The translations under genes were made by a program, and so were the position numbers. Shown piece after piece: positions 33,986 to 42,238 of a stretch of DNA of 64,000 nt. Under the pieces are notes generated by a model that was not told where the DNA came from, did no database searches, and saw only the letters and a program-made list of their open reading frames with translations. Each line of letters starts with the position of its first letter. Positions within the stretch are counted from its first letter, which is position 1. Source of the DNA: Salegentibacter tibetensis (lineage in GTDB: Bacteria; Bacteroidota; Bacteroidia; Flavobacteriales; Flavobacteriaceae); assembly GCF_020164485.1 (NCBI RefSeq), contig NZ_JAIQZA010000012.1:1-64000 (forward strand). Reading direction: 5' to 3'.

Positions 33986-35008
33986 TTAAAATTTATAACG
34001 TGCCTGCGCAGTAATAGAAAAATCGGAAAAATCCTGGTTCAAATATTTATAATGACCGGCAATAGCTATCATCGCAGCATTATCTGTAGTGTATTCAAAT
34101 TTGGGGATAAAACAATTCCAACCATATTTTTTCTCCGCTTCCATGAGTGCATTTCTAATTCCGCTGTTTGCTGAAACCCCACCGGCGATGGCAATTTGGT
34201 TAATGCCTGTTTGTTTTACTGCCTTTTTCAGCTTATCCATTAAAATTCTTACTATGGAAAACTGAATTGAAGCACAGATATCCTTTAAATTTTCAGCAAC
34301 AAAATCAGGGTTTTCTTTGGTTTGTTTTTGCACAAAATAAAGCACTGAAGTTTTAAAGCCGCTAAAGCTAAAATTCAAATCCGGTACCTTTGGATTTGGA
34401 AACGGAAAAGCTTTGGGATTTCCTTCCTGTGCATATTTATCGATTAATGGACCGCCGGGATAGGGCAGGCCTAAAATCTTTGCGCTTTTATCAAAGGCTT
34501 CACCTACAGCGTCATCTGTAGTTTCACCTATTACTTCCATTTCAAAATAGTTGGAAACCTTTACTATTTGGGTATGTCCGCCACTAATAGTTAATGCCAG
34601 AAATGGAAAGCTTGGTTTCTTGAAGTGTTCTTCCTCAATAAAATGCGCCAGAATATGCGCTTGCATGTGGTTCACCTCTATAAGAGGAATCCCTAAACCA
34701 AGTGATAAGGATTTAGCGAAAGAGGTACCAACCAGTAAAGAACCCATAAGTCCCGGACCCCTCGTAAATGCAATTGCAGATATATCTTTTTTACCGATAT
34801 TTGCCCTGGCTATGGCCTGGTGAATCACTGGAACTATATTTTGCTGGTGAGCTCTGGAAGCGAGCTCTGGAACCACACCACCGTATTGTTGATGAACTTC
34901 CTGAGTTGCTACAATGTTAGATAGTATTTTGCCGTTATGCAATATAGCAGCGGCAGTATCGTCGCATGAAGATTCGATCCCTAATATGTAAATATTTTGT
35001 GAAGCCAT
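33986..35008 (-). CDS. tsaD: tRNA threonylcarbamoyltransferase TsaD
   Basis: 340 aa ASKHA-fold enzyme. GIESSCDDTAAAI, the metal His pair in NHMQAHILAH, and TISGGHTQIV are all present, with GGVSANSGIRNAL near the C-terminus. TsaD transfers the threonylcarbamoyl group to A37 of ANN-decoding tRNAs with TsaB/TsaE. It is divergent from the TamB gene, with about 90 bp between them. Confidence 0.97.
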   Translation of the reverse strand: MASQNIYILGIESSCDDTAAAILHNGKILSNIVATQEVHQQYGGVVPELASRAHQQNIVPVIHQAIARANIGKKDISAIAFTRGPGLMGSLLVGTSFAKSLSLGLGIPLIEVNHMQAHILAHFIEEEHFKKPSFPFLALTISGGHTQIVKVSNYFEMEVIGETTDDAVGEAFDKSAKILGLPYPGGPLIDKYAQEGNPKAFPFPNPKVPDLNFSFSGFKTSVLYFVQKQTKENPDFVAENLKDICASIQFSIVRILMDKLKKAVKQTGINQIAIAGGVSANSGIRNALMEAEKKYGWNCFIPKFEYTTDNAAMIAIAGHYKYLNQDFSDFSITAQARYKF

Positions 35009-35101
35009 TAAGTAATAAGGGGCATAGAAATTGTTAATATTGTGTACAAAGTTAAAATATAAAAGCGTATCAAAAAATTCTGGAAAATATTAACTAGAAC
35101 C

Positions 35102-38100
35102 GTGGTTGCGCTGGTTTTGCTTTTTGTCATAATTTTGATCGTTTTCTCCATTCCCGCTGTTCAAACAAGTGTCGCAAACCGCATCACTAATTCTATTAAC
35201 GAAAATAACGATGTAAATATTTCTGTAGACGGAGTAAGTTTAACCTACTTCGGCAGGGTGAAAATTAGTGGAATTTACATTGAAGACCATCACAAAAATA
35301 CCTTAATTTTTTCTGAAGAATTACGCACTTCTCTTTTGGGAATTACAAACCTGCTTGGTAATAAACCACATTTAGGAAAAACCTATTTAGAGGGGTTAGA
35401 ATTAAACATGCGAAAATATAAAGGTGAAGATAAAGATAACCTTGCCAGGTTTATAGAAAAATTAAGCACACAGCCTACCGGAGACTCTACGCAATTCGAG
35501 TTGCTGGTGGATCGGGTAGAAATTACTGATGGAAATTATAGTTTTATCAACGAAGAGAGTGAAAACCCTGAATTCCTGGTATTGAAAAATTTAAATGTTT
35601 ATGGAAAAGAACTAAGAATTAAAGGTCCTGAATTAAGTATAAATATTGTAGGGCTTAATGCAATCGAAAAGCGCGGACTCGATATCGTTAACTTAAGTAC
35701 GCAGTTCCTCTATAGTCCCGAGCATATGATTTTTGATAATCTCATAATTCAAACGCCGCAATCTTTGGTGAATGCTGAACTTGAATTTAATTACAAAACT
35801 GAAGATTTTTCCGATTTTGAAAACAAAGTAGAAATTACAGGAACATTTACCGAAAGTGTTATTTCCAGTACCGATCTTCAGGCATTTTATGCTGAATTTG
35901 GTAATGACCAGATTATGCAATTAAATACCGACATAAAAGGTACTCTTAATGATTTTGTACTTCCTAATTTACGGCTAACCGGGATGGATCGTAGTAAAAT
36001 AGAAGGAAATGTAAATATTGAAGGAGCCTTTTCACAGGGAGGTGAAGATTTCAAACTTACCGGCGATTTTACCGAATTTACCAGTAATTATTATGATCTC
36101 GTAAACTTATTACCCGGTGACCTTAAAGGAAAACTTCCCGAAAATCTGCGTGATTTTGGTAATTTAACAATGCAGGGGGATGCTGTTGTAACCAGTTCTA
36201 ACCTTAATGCAGATATGACAATAGATACACAACTGGGATCGGCTGAGGCTAACGTGGTTTTACGAGGTTTCAATAATTCAAGAAATGTTACTTATCAGGG
36301 GAAATTAATTTTTGAGGATGTAAATATTGGGAAACTAACCAATAATGAGAATCTGGGAAAAACCAGTTTTAACCTGGATATAGATGGTACCGGATTTGAC
36401 GCTGAAACGCTTAACGCCGAATTGAGAGGTCAAATTTCTAAATTGCAATTCAATGATTATACTTACCAGGGGATTCGGGTAATCGGAAATCTTAGAAATC
36501 CTGTTTTTAACGGTTTATTAATGGCCAACGATCCCAATCTAAAGATGGAATTTAACGGTTTAGCCGACCTTTCTGAAGACATAAATAACTACGATTTTGA
36601 AGCTTCTGTTGGTTTTGCCGATCTAAATGCGCTTAATTTCGTTTCGCGTGACAGCCTTTCTGTTTTTAAAGGAGATGTGATTATGAATATGAAAGGCACC
36701 AGTATAGATGATGCTTTTGGTGAAATCTTATTGCTGAATACTTCCTATCAAAATCAAAACGACCTCTATTATTTTGATGATTTTAGTATTACCTCAAGCT
36801 TTGAAGGCCCTGTGAGAACCTTGAGTATTAACTCTCCAGATGTTATAAGTGGGGAAATTAAAGGAGATTTCAATCTTTCAGAAATAAGACCTTTAATCGA
36901 GAATTCCCTGGGCAGTATTTACACCAATTATAAGCCCAGAACCATTACTAACAATCAGTATCTTGAATTCGATTTTGACATTTATAACAAGATAATAGAA
37001 GTTTTTTATCCTGAAATTAACCTTGCTCCAAATACCTTTATTCGGGGTCGGTTAGCTTCAGATGAATCTGAATTTAAAGTGAATTTCCGTTCTCCAAAGA
37101 TAGATATCTTTGGAAATATGATGGAAACAGTTAATCTAAACGTAGATAATACCAATCCTATTTATAACACTTATTTTGATGCCGACAGTGTTTCAACAGA
37201 TTTTTATAATTTTTCTGAATTTAGCTTTATCAACGTAACTCAGAGAGATACGCTTTTTATAAGATCTGAATTTCAGGGAGGAAAAAATAATGAAGACATT
37301 TTTAACCTAAATCTTTTTCACACGATTAATAAAGAAAATAAATCGGTAGTTGGGGTTCAGCGTTCCGATCTTACTTTTAAAAATAATACCTGGTATATTA
37401 ATGAAGAAGGCAATAAAAGTAACAAGATAATCTTTGATCTCGATTTTCGTGATATCACCATAGATTCTCTGGTGATGAGTCATAAAAATGAGGAAATAAG
37501 GCTTAGTGGAGTTATGCGGGATTCCACTTATAAGGATTTTAAAATGGAATTTGATGATGTGGATATTGGTAAGATCACTCCCCACATAGATAGTCTGGAT
37601 CTTGCCGGAACATTAAATGGTAAATTTGATTTACTCCAGGAAAACGGAGCGTATTATCCCAACACAAACCTGAGGGTAGATTCTTTAAATATTAATGATA
37701 ATTTGCTGGGTAATTTGGTACTTGATGTCGAAGGAAATGAAACACTTACCAGTTATGTGATAAATGCTAATTTACGTAAAAACGGCAATGAATCTCTAAA
37801 TGCAATTGGGAATATAGATGTAAGTGGTAATGAACCCATTATAGATTTGAACGTAGATTTGGACGAATTAAATCTGGCTGCGTTTAGTCCTCTGGGAGGG
37901 GAAGTGATTAGTAATATTCGGGGTGCTGCATCGGGAAATGCCAAGGTTTCAGGGAATTATAAAAATCCCGATTTTTCTGGTGAAATTAGCTTGGCAAACG
38001 CGGGGTTAAGAGTTCCTTATCTTAATATAGACCTTGATTTTAAGGATGATGCGATAGTAAGTCTAAATCAGCAGGAATTTATTTTTGACAATGTTGAAAT

Positions 38101-39502
38101 TGAAGATACTAAATACCAAACGGGGGGAAGGCTAAATGGAAGTATAGGTCATCAAAATTTTTCGGAATGGAACCTGGATCTCAATATTGATACCAACAGA
38201 CTTCTTGTTTTAGATACTGAAGCCGATGAAGATGCACTTTATTACGGAACAGCTTTTATAAGTGGTAACGCCAGTATAGTTGGTCCAACAGATCAGTTGG
38301 TTATAGATGTTACCGCAACTACTGAGCGGGGAACCGTTTTTAAAATTCCTTTAAGCGAGACCGAATCGGTTGGAGATAACTCCTATATTCATTTTTTAAG
38401 TCCAGAAGAAAAAGCTGCCCGGAAAGCGGGTGAAGACATTATACTCCCTGAAGTGACCGGAGTGGAACTTATTTTTGATCTCGATATTACAAATGATGCC
38501 GAAGTGGAAGTAGTAGTAGACCAAACCAGTGGAAGTACCTTAAGAGGCCGGGGTTCGGGAAATTTACTACTGGAGATTAACACCAATGGAAAATTCAATA
38601 TGTGGGGGGATTTTGTAGTATATGAAGGTGTTTACAACTTCAAGTACGCAGGACTTGTTCAAAAAGTTTTTAATGTAGAATCGGGTGGAAGTATCAACTG
38701 GAACGGTGATCCTACCGATGCCGAACTGGATGTAAGCGCAATCTATGCTTTAAATGCTAACCCTGCAGTTCTACTGGAGAATCCATCTATTAACAGAAAA
38801 ATTCCTGTTGAAGTAATTATTAACCTTCAGGGTGATATAGAACAACCCGATATTACTTTCGATATAGCTTTCCCCAGTGCCAGCTCCGTAGTGCGATCAG
38901 AACTGGAATATAGAATGGACGACCGTACCAGTAAAGAACTTCAGGCTTTATTCCTGGTAACCCAGGGAGCATTCTATAGTGAATTTGGTTTAAGGCAAAA
39001 CGCAATTACAGGAACTTTGGCAGAAAGGGCCTCAAGTATTGTAAATGATATTTTTGCGGGAGATGATGGTAAATTTCAGGTTGGAGTAAACTATGTGCAG
39101 GGTGATCGTACCCCAGATCAGCAAACCGTAGACCGTTTTGGTTTAACACTTTCAACACAAATAAGCAATAGGGTTATCATTAATGGCCAGGTAGGGGTTC
39201 CAATAGGAGGGATGACCGAATCTGTTATTGTTGGTGATCTGGAAATTGACTTCTTATTGAATGAAGACGGGACCTTAAGAGCCAAGGTTTTTAATAGGGA
39301 AAATAATATTCAATTTATTGGTGAAGAAATAGGCTTTACACAGGGTATAGGCTTATCCTATTCGGTAGATTTCGACACTTTTAAAGAATTGATTAGAAAA
39401 ATTGCCAATACAGAGATTCAGTCACTAAAGAAAGAGGCTGAACAGAATACCACATCTCGTCCTGAAGCTCCCGATTATATTCGCTTTCCCGATCAGGATT
39501 AA
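35102..39502 (+). CDS. tamB: Translocation/assembly module TamB
   Basis: 1466 aa in this frame. An N-terminal membrane anchor (VALVLLFVIILIVFSIPAVQ) is followed by a very long repetitive beta-helical body and the C-terminal DUF490/TamB domain (about 1060-1430), ending near the conserved GVSYSVDF-like strand GIGLSYSVDFDTFKELIRK. TamB-like proteins bridge the periplasm and move lipids or assist outer-membrane assembly. The GTG start at 35102 is doubtful: the frame is open back to 35063 and codes for KRIKKFWKILTRT, a good positive n-region, yet without ATG, GTG or TTG. Confidence 0.88.
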   Translation: MVALVLLFVIILIVFSIPAVQTSVANRITNSINENNDVNISVDGVSLTYFGRVKISGIYIEDHHKNTLIFSEELRTSLLGITNLLGNKPHLGKTYLEGLELNMRKYKGEDKDNLARFIEKLSTQPTGDSTQFELLVDRVEITDGNYSFINEESENPEFLVLKNLNVYGKELRIKGPELSINIVGLNAIEKRGLDIVNLSTQFLYSPEHMIFDNLIIQTPQSLVNAELEFNYKTEDFSDFENKVEITGTFTESVISSTDLQAFYAEFGNDQIMQLNTDIKGTLNDFVLPNLRLTGMDRSKIEGNVNIEGAFSQGGEDFKLTGDFTEFTSNYYDLVNLLPGDLKGKLPENLRDFGNLTMQGDAVVTSSNLNADMTIDTQLGSAEANVVLRGFNNSRNVTYQGKLIFEDVNIGKLTNNENLGKTSFNLDIDGTGFDAETLNAELRGQISKLQFNDYTYQGIRVIGNLRNPVFNGLLMANDPNLKMEFNGLADLSEDINNYDFEASVGFADLNALNFVSRDSLSVFKGDVIMNMKGTSIDDAFGEILLLNTSYQNQNDLYYFDDFSITSSFEGPVRTLSINSPDVISGEIKGDFNLSEIRPLIENSLGSIYTNYKPRTITNNQYLEFDFDIYNKIIEVFYPEINLAPNTFIRGRLASDESEFKVNFRSPKIDIFGNMMETVNLNVDNTNPIYNTYFDADSVSTDFYNFSEFSFINVTQRDTLFIRSEFQGGKNNEDIFNLNLFHTINKENKSVVGVQRSDLTFKNNTWYINEEGNKSNKIIFDLDFRDITIDSLVMSHKNEEIRLSGVMRDSTYKDFKMEFDDVDIGKITPHIDSLDLAGTLNGKFDLLQENGAYYPNTNLRVDSLNINDNLLGNLVLDVEGNETLTSYVINANLRKNGNESLNAIGNIDVSGNEPIIDLNVDLDELNLAAFSPLGGEVISNIRGAASGNAKVSGNYKNPDFSGEISLANAGLRVPYLNIDLDFKDDAIVSLNQQEFIFDNVEIEDTKYQTGGRLNGSIGHQNFSEWNLDLNIDTNRLLVLDTEADEDALYYGTAFISGNASIVGPTDQLVIDVTATTERGTVFKIPLSETESVGDNSYIHFLSPEEKAARKAGEDIILPEVTGVELIFDLDITNDAEVEVVVDQTSGSTLRGRGSGNLLLEINTNGKFNMWGDFVVYEGVYNFKYAGLVQKVFNVESGGSINWNGDPTDAELDVSAIYALNANPAVLLENPSINRKIPVEVIINLQGDIEQPDITFDIAFPSASSVVRSELEYRMDDRTSKELQALFLVTQGAFYSEFGLRQNAITGTLAERASSIVNDIFAGDDGKFQVGVNYVQGDRTPDQQTVDRFGLTLSTQISNRVIINGQVGVPIGGMTESVIVGDLEIDFLLNEDGTLRAKVFNRENNIQFIGEEIGFTQGIGLSYSVDFDTFKELIRKIANTEIQSLKKEAEQNTTSRPEAPDYIRFPDQD

Positions 39503-39584
39503 AATTATATTATAATTCCTAAAACTTAATCTTTTTCTTTTGAGATAGCGCCTGAGTTTGTAATTTTAGGCTAGAATTTAAAAT

Positions 39585-40571
39585 ATGACAAAAAGGATAA
39601 AACGAATAGGAGTAATGACTTCCGGAGGAGATTCCCCTGGAATGAATGCTGCTATAAGAGCTGTGGTTAGAGCGTGTGCCTATTATCGTGTAGAATGCCT
39701 TGGTTTTATGCAAGGTTTTCAGGGAATGATAGAGGGTGATTATATAGAACTAAATGCACGTAGTGTAAGAAATGTGATTAATTTGGGTGGAACTTTTCTA
39801 AAAACGGCCAGATCAAAAGAATTTCTAACTGAAGAAGGACGAGAGAAGGCAGCCAGTCATTTAAAAAAGGCAAATGTGGATGCCATGATTTTAATTGGTG
39901 GAGATGGAACCTTTAGAGGAGGTCAAGTCTTTAGTAAGGAACATAACATCCCTGTAATTGGTGTTCCGGCAACCATAGACAATGATATCTTTGGTACACA
40001 TTATACCATAGGCTATGATACTGCTTTAAATACCGTTATAGATGCGGTAGATAAAATCAGGGATACCGCAAGCTCCCATAATAGGTTGTTTTTTGTGGAA
40101 GTTATGGGTCGGGATGCCGGATTCATAGCTTTAAATAGTGGAATTGGTGCCGGTGCAGAAGAAATTTTAATCCCGGAAGAGGATCTTGGTTTAGACCGAT
40201 TGTTAAATTCATTGGAACGCAGCAGGCGTTCAGGGAAAACTTCGAGCATTGTTATAGTTTCTGAAGGTGACAAAATTGGTAAGAACGTTTTTGAATTAGC
40301 AGCTTACGTGAAAGAAAACTTGCCTTATTACGATGCTAAAGTTACCGTTTTAGGGCATGTCCAGCGGGGAGGTCGCCCCACTTGCTTTGATCGTGTTTTG
40401 GCGAGCAGGCTCTGCGTAAAAGCTGTAGAACTTGCCCTGGACGGGCAACGTGATATTATGGTAGGAATGATGAATAATGAAGTTCAGGCCATTGAGCTGG
40501 AAAAAGCCCTAAAAGCAAAACCAACTATTAATAAAGATTTGCTTCGCATATCTGATATATTATCTGTATAA
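39585..40571 (+). CDS. pfkA: 6-phosphofructokinase
   Basis: 328 aa. GVMTSGGDSPGMNAAIRAVVR (N-terminal ATP site, given in parts), IGGDGTFRGG, the catalytic loop PATIDNDIFGT and VMGRDAGFIAL identify the enzyme. GGDGT and the PATIDNDI loop indicate the ATP-dependent type and not the PPi-dependent one (PKTIDND). It phosphorylates fructose-6-phosphate to fructose-1,6-bisphosphate. The methylglyoxal synthase gene follows after 2 bp. Confidence 0.96.
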   Translation: MTKRIKRIGVMTSGGDSPGMNAAIRAVVRACAYYRVECLGFMQGFQGMIEGDYIELNARSVRNVINLGGTFLKTARSKEFLTEEGREKAASHLKKANVDAMILIGGDGTFRGGQVFSKEHNIPVIGVPATIDNDIFGTHYTIGYDTALNTVIDAVDKIRDTASSHNRLFFVEVMGRDAGFIALNSGIGAGAEEILIPEEDLGLDRLLNSLERSRRSGKTSSIVIVSEGDKIGKNVFELAAYVKENLPYYDAKVTVLGHVQRGGRPTCFDRVLASRLCVKAVELALDGQRDIMVGMMNNEVQAIELEKALKAKPTINKDLLRISDILSV

Positions 40572-40573
40572 TT

Positions 40574-40939
40574 ATGAAAACAGTTGCAATTATTGCCCAC
40601 AATGGGAAAAAGGCCGAAATGGTTCAGTTTCTAAATAATCATAAAGAAGCTCTTCAAGCTAAAAATATTAGACTAATTGCCACCGGAACAACTGGTGCAA
40701 AAACCGAAATCGCCGGTTTTGAAGTTGAAAAATTGCTTTCGGGGCCAATTGGTGGCGATGCGCAAATTGCTTCGCGAATTGCCGAAGGTAAAGTAGATAT
40801 GGTGATCTTCTTCCGTGATCCTTTGGATAAACATCCACACGAACCAGATATTTTTATGCTGATGCGTTTATGTGATGTTCATGATATCCCTCTGGCTACA
40901 AACCCCGCCAGTGCTAAGTTACTAATGCAAGCTTTCTAA
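40574..40939 (+). CDS. mgsA: Methylglyoxal synthase
   Basis: 121 aa, shorter than the 152 aa E. coli enzyme but complete in motifs. IIAHNGKK (His10), ATGTTG (phosphate loop), GPIGGDAQIA (Asp62, catalytic) and FFRDPLDKHPHEPD are visible. It converts dihydroxyacetone phosphate to methylglyoxal and phosphate, a bypass of lower glycolysis under phosphate limitation. The 2-bp spacing from pfkA implies one mRNA linking entry into glycolysis with overflow. Confidence 0.92.
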   Translation: MKTVAIIAHNGKKAEMVQFLNNHKEALQAKNIRLIATGTTGAKTEIAGFEVEKLLSGPIGGDAQIASRIAEGKVDMVIFFRDPLDKHPHEPDIFMLMRLCDVHDIPLATNPASAKLLMQAF

Positions 40940-40955
40940 AACTTCAAAAATTTTC

Positions 40956-41699
40956 TTGATATATTCGCCCCGAATTATTCCATTATTGTTTGTTTTGATG
41001 ACCTCAAGCTCATCGCTACATTCACAGAATAATTATACCGAAGCGGCTTTATTCAACATAGGAATAGGTTCAGTTTTTAGTGGAATAGGAGCGGTAATCA
41101 ATAAAGAACCTCAAGAGAAGATTGGCGATGTTCTTTTTAAAGGAATGGCGCAGGGCGCGTTAGGCGGTTACCTGGTTTTTGAGAGTAAAGTAATTGCGGG
41201 GAGAATTGCCAGGCACGAAAACCTAAGCTATGGCTGGCCGGCAAAATTCGTGAATTCAGCTGGTACTTCTATTATTGAAAATGCTGCTTCAAACAGGAAT
41301 TTCTGGGAACAATGGAACCTGAATATTGGTTTTAACCGAATAGAATTTCACACCAAAAATCGATTTCAGATTAAATACAGGATTCAACCAGTATCTTTTC
41401 TTTTAACTGCTTATACCGCTGTCCAGAATCAATTTGAGCCAAATTTGAGTTTAAGGCTTGGGGAATTCGTTTTTTCGGGTAATAGTTATTTCAGGAGTAA
41501 AGATAAATCCTATCGAGGTGCGGCAATAGGTACAGCAATTCTATTAAACCCTGAAGCAGGCGGATTTAATTATAATACTATCGTCCACGAAATGATTCAT
41601 GTTTTTCAGTATCATGATTTTAATGTGCTCAATACTTATATGAATAAGCCTTTGGCCCAATTTAAAGAAGGTTCGGTTTTTTTTCAGAAAAATGGATGA
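40956..41699 (+). CDS. Exported HExxH protein, C-terminus shifted at a T8 tract
   Basis: 247 aa in the frame read, with a TTG start and signal peptide (IIPLLFVLMTSSSSLHSQ). VHEMIHVFQYHDF contains HEMIH, a zinc-metalloprotease-like HExxH. The frame stops shortly after a run of eight T (41677-41684). Dropping one T gives a continuation of 48 residues, to a stop at 41836-41838 (see the next feature). So this is a frameshifted gene, a sequencing error in a homopolymer, or a slippage site. No characterised family is recognised. Confidence 0.62.
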   Translation: MIYSPRIIPLLFVLMTSSSSLHSQNNYTEAALFNIGIGSVFSGIGAVINKEPQEKIGDVLFKGMAQGALGGYLVFESKVIAGRIARHENLSYGWPAKFVNSAGTSIIENAASNRNFWEQWNLNIGFNRIEFHTKNRFQIKYRIQPVSFLLTAYTAVQNQFEPNLSLRLGEFVFSGNSYFRSKDKSYRGAAIGTAILLNPEAGGFNYNTIVHEMIHVFQYHDFNVLNTYMNKPLAQFKEGSVFFQKNG

Positions 41700-41838
41700 G
41701 TTTTTAAACTACGACAGTAATATCTTTATCTTCGCCGGCCTGTATAAAATGGAACATTTTGGCGAAGATATAAAGACTTTTGATGGCTATTACTCCAATT
41801 ACTTTGAACGGGAAGCCCATCTGTTCAGTGATTATTAA
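41692..41838 (+). other. Out-of-frame C-terminal tail of the HExxH protein
   Basis: Reads MDEFLNYDSNIFIFAGLYK onward, in the frame reached by removing one T from the T8 tract, and ends ...EREAHLFSDY at TAA 41836-41838. It fills the space to the convergent RidA gene, overlapping it by 4 bp, as a natural C-terminus would. It could also be a separate 48-aa ORF, but I consider the frameshift more likely. Confidence 0.55.
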
Positions 41839-42218
41839 TACTTTACCGCAATAGCGCTTATCTCTACATTTACAAATTTGGGTAAATTTGCAACTTCTAC
41901 AGTTTCTCGGGCAGGTGCAGTTTCCGCATTAAAATATGATCCATAAACCTCATTTATTTTAGCGAAATTATTCATATCACTAATAAAGATTGAAGTTTTT
42001 ATTACGTTTTCAAAATCCATTCCAGCTTCAGCAAGAATCGCTTTTAGATTTTGCATTACCCGGGTTGTTTCCTCTTGAAGTTCGTCTGTCTCTAATTCGT
42101 TGGTTTCTGGATTAAGTGCTATTTGTCCTGAAACATAAAGCATATTGCCGGTTAAAACAGCCTGGTTATATGGCCCGATAGGAGCAGGGGCTTTGTCGGT
42201 TTTAATAATCTTTTTCAT
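41835..42218 (-). CDS. ridA: RidA family reactive-intermediate deaminase
   Basis: 127 aa. APAPIGPYNQAVLTGNMLYVSGQIAL, AGMDFENVIKTSIFI and the Arg of PARETVEVANLPKF are family hallmarks; the Arg binds the imine substrate carboxylate. It hydrolyses enamine/imine intermediates such as 2-aminoacrylate. It follows lptD by 20 bp on the same strand and may share its transcript. Confidence 0.94.
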   Translation of the reverse strand: MKKIIKTDKAPAPIGPYNQAVLTGNMLYVSGQIALNPETNELETDELQEETTRVMQNLKAILAEAGMDFENVIKTSIFISDMNNFAKINEVYGSYFNAETAPARETVEVANLPKFVNVEISAIAVKY

Positions 42219-42238
42219 GATAAATATTTTAAATTGGT

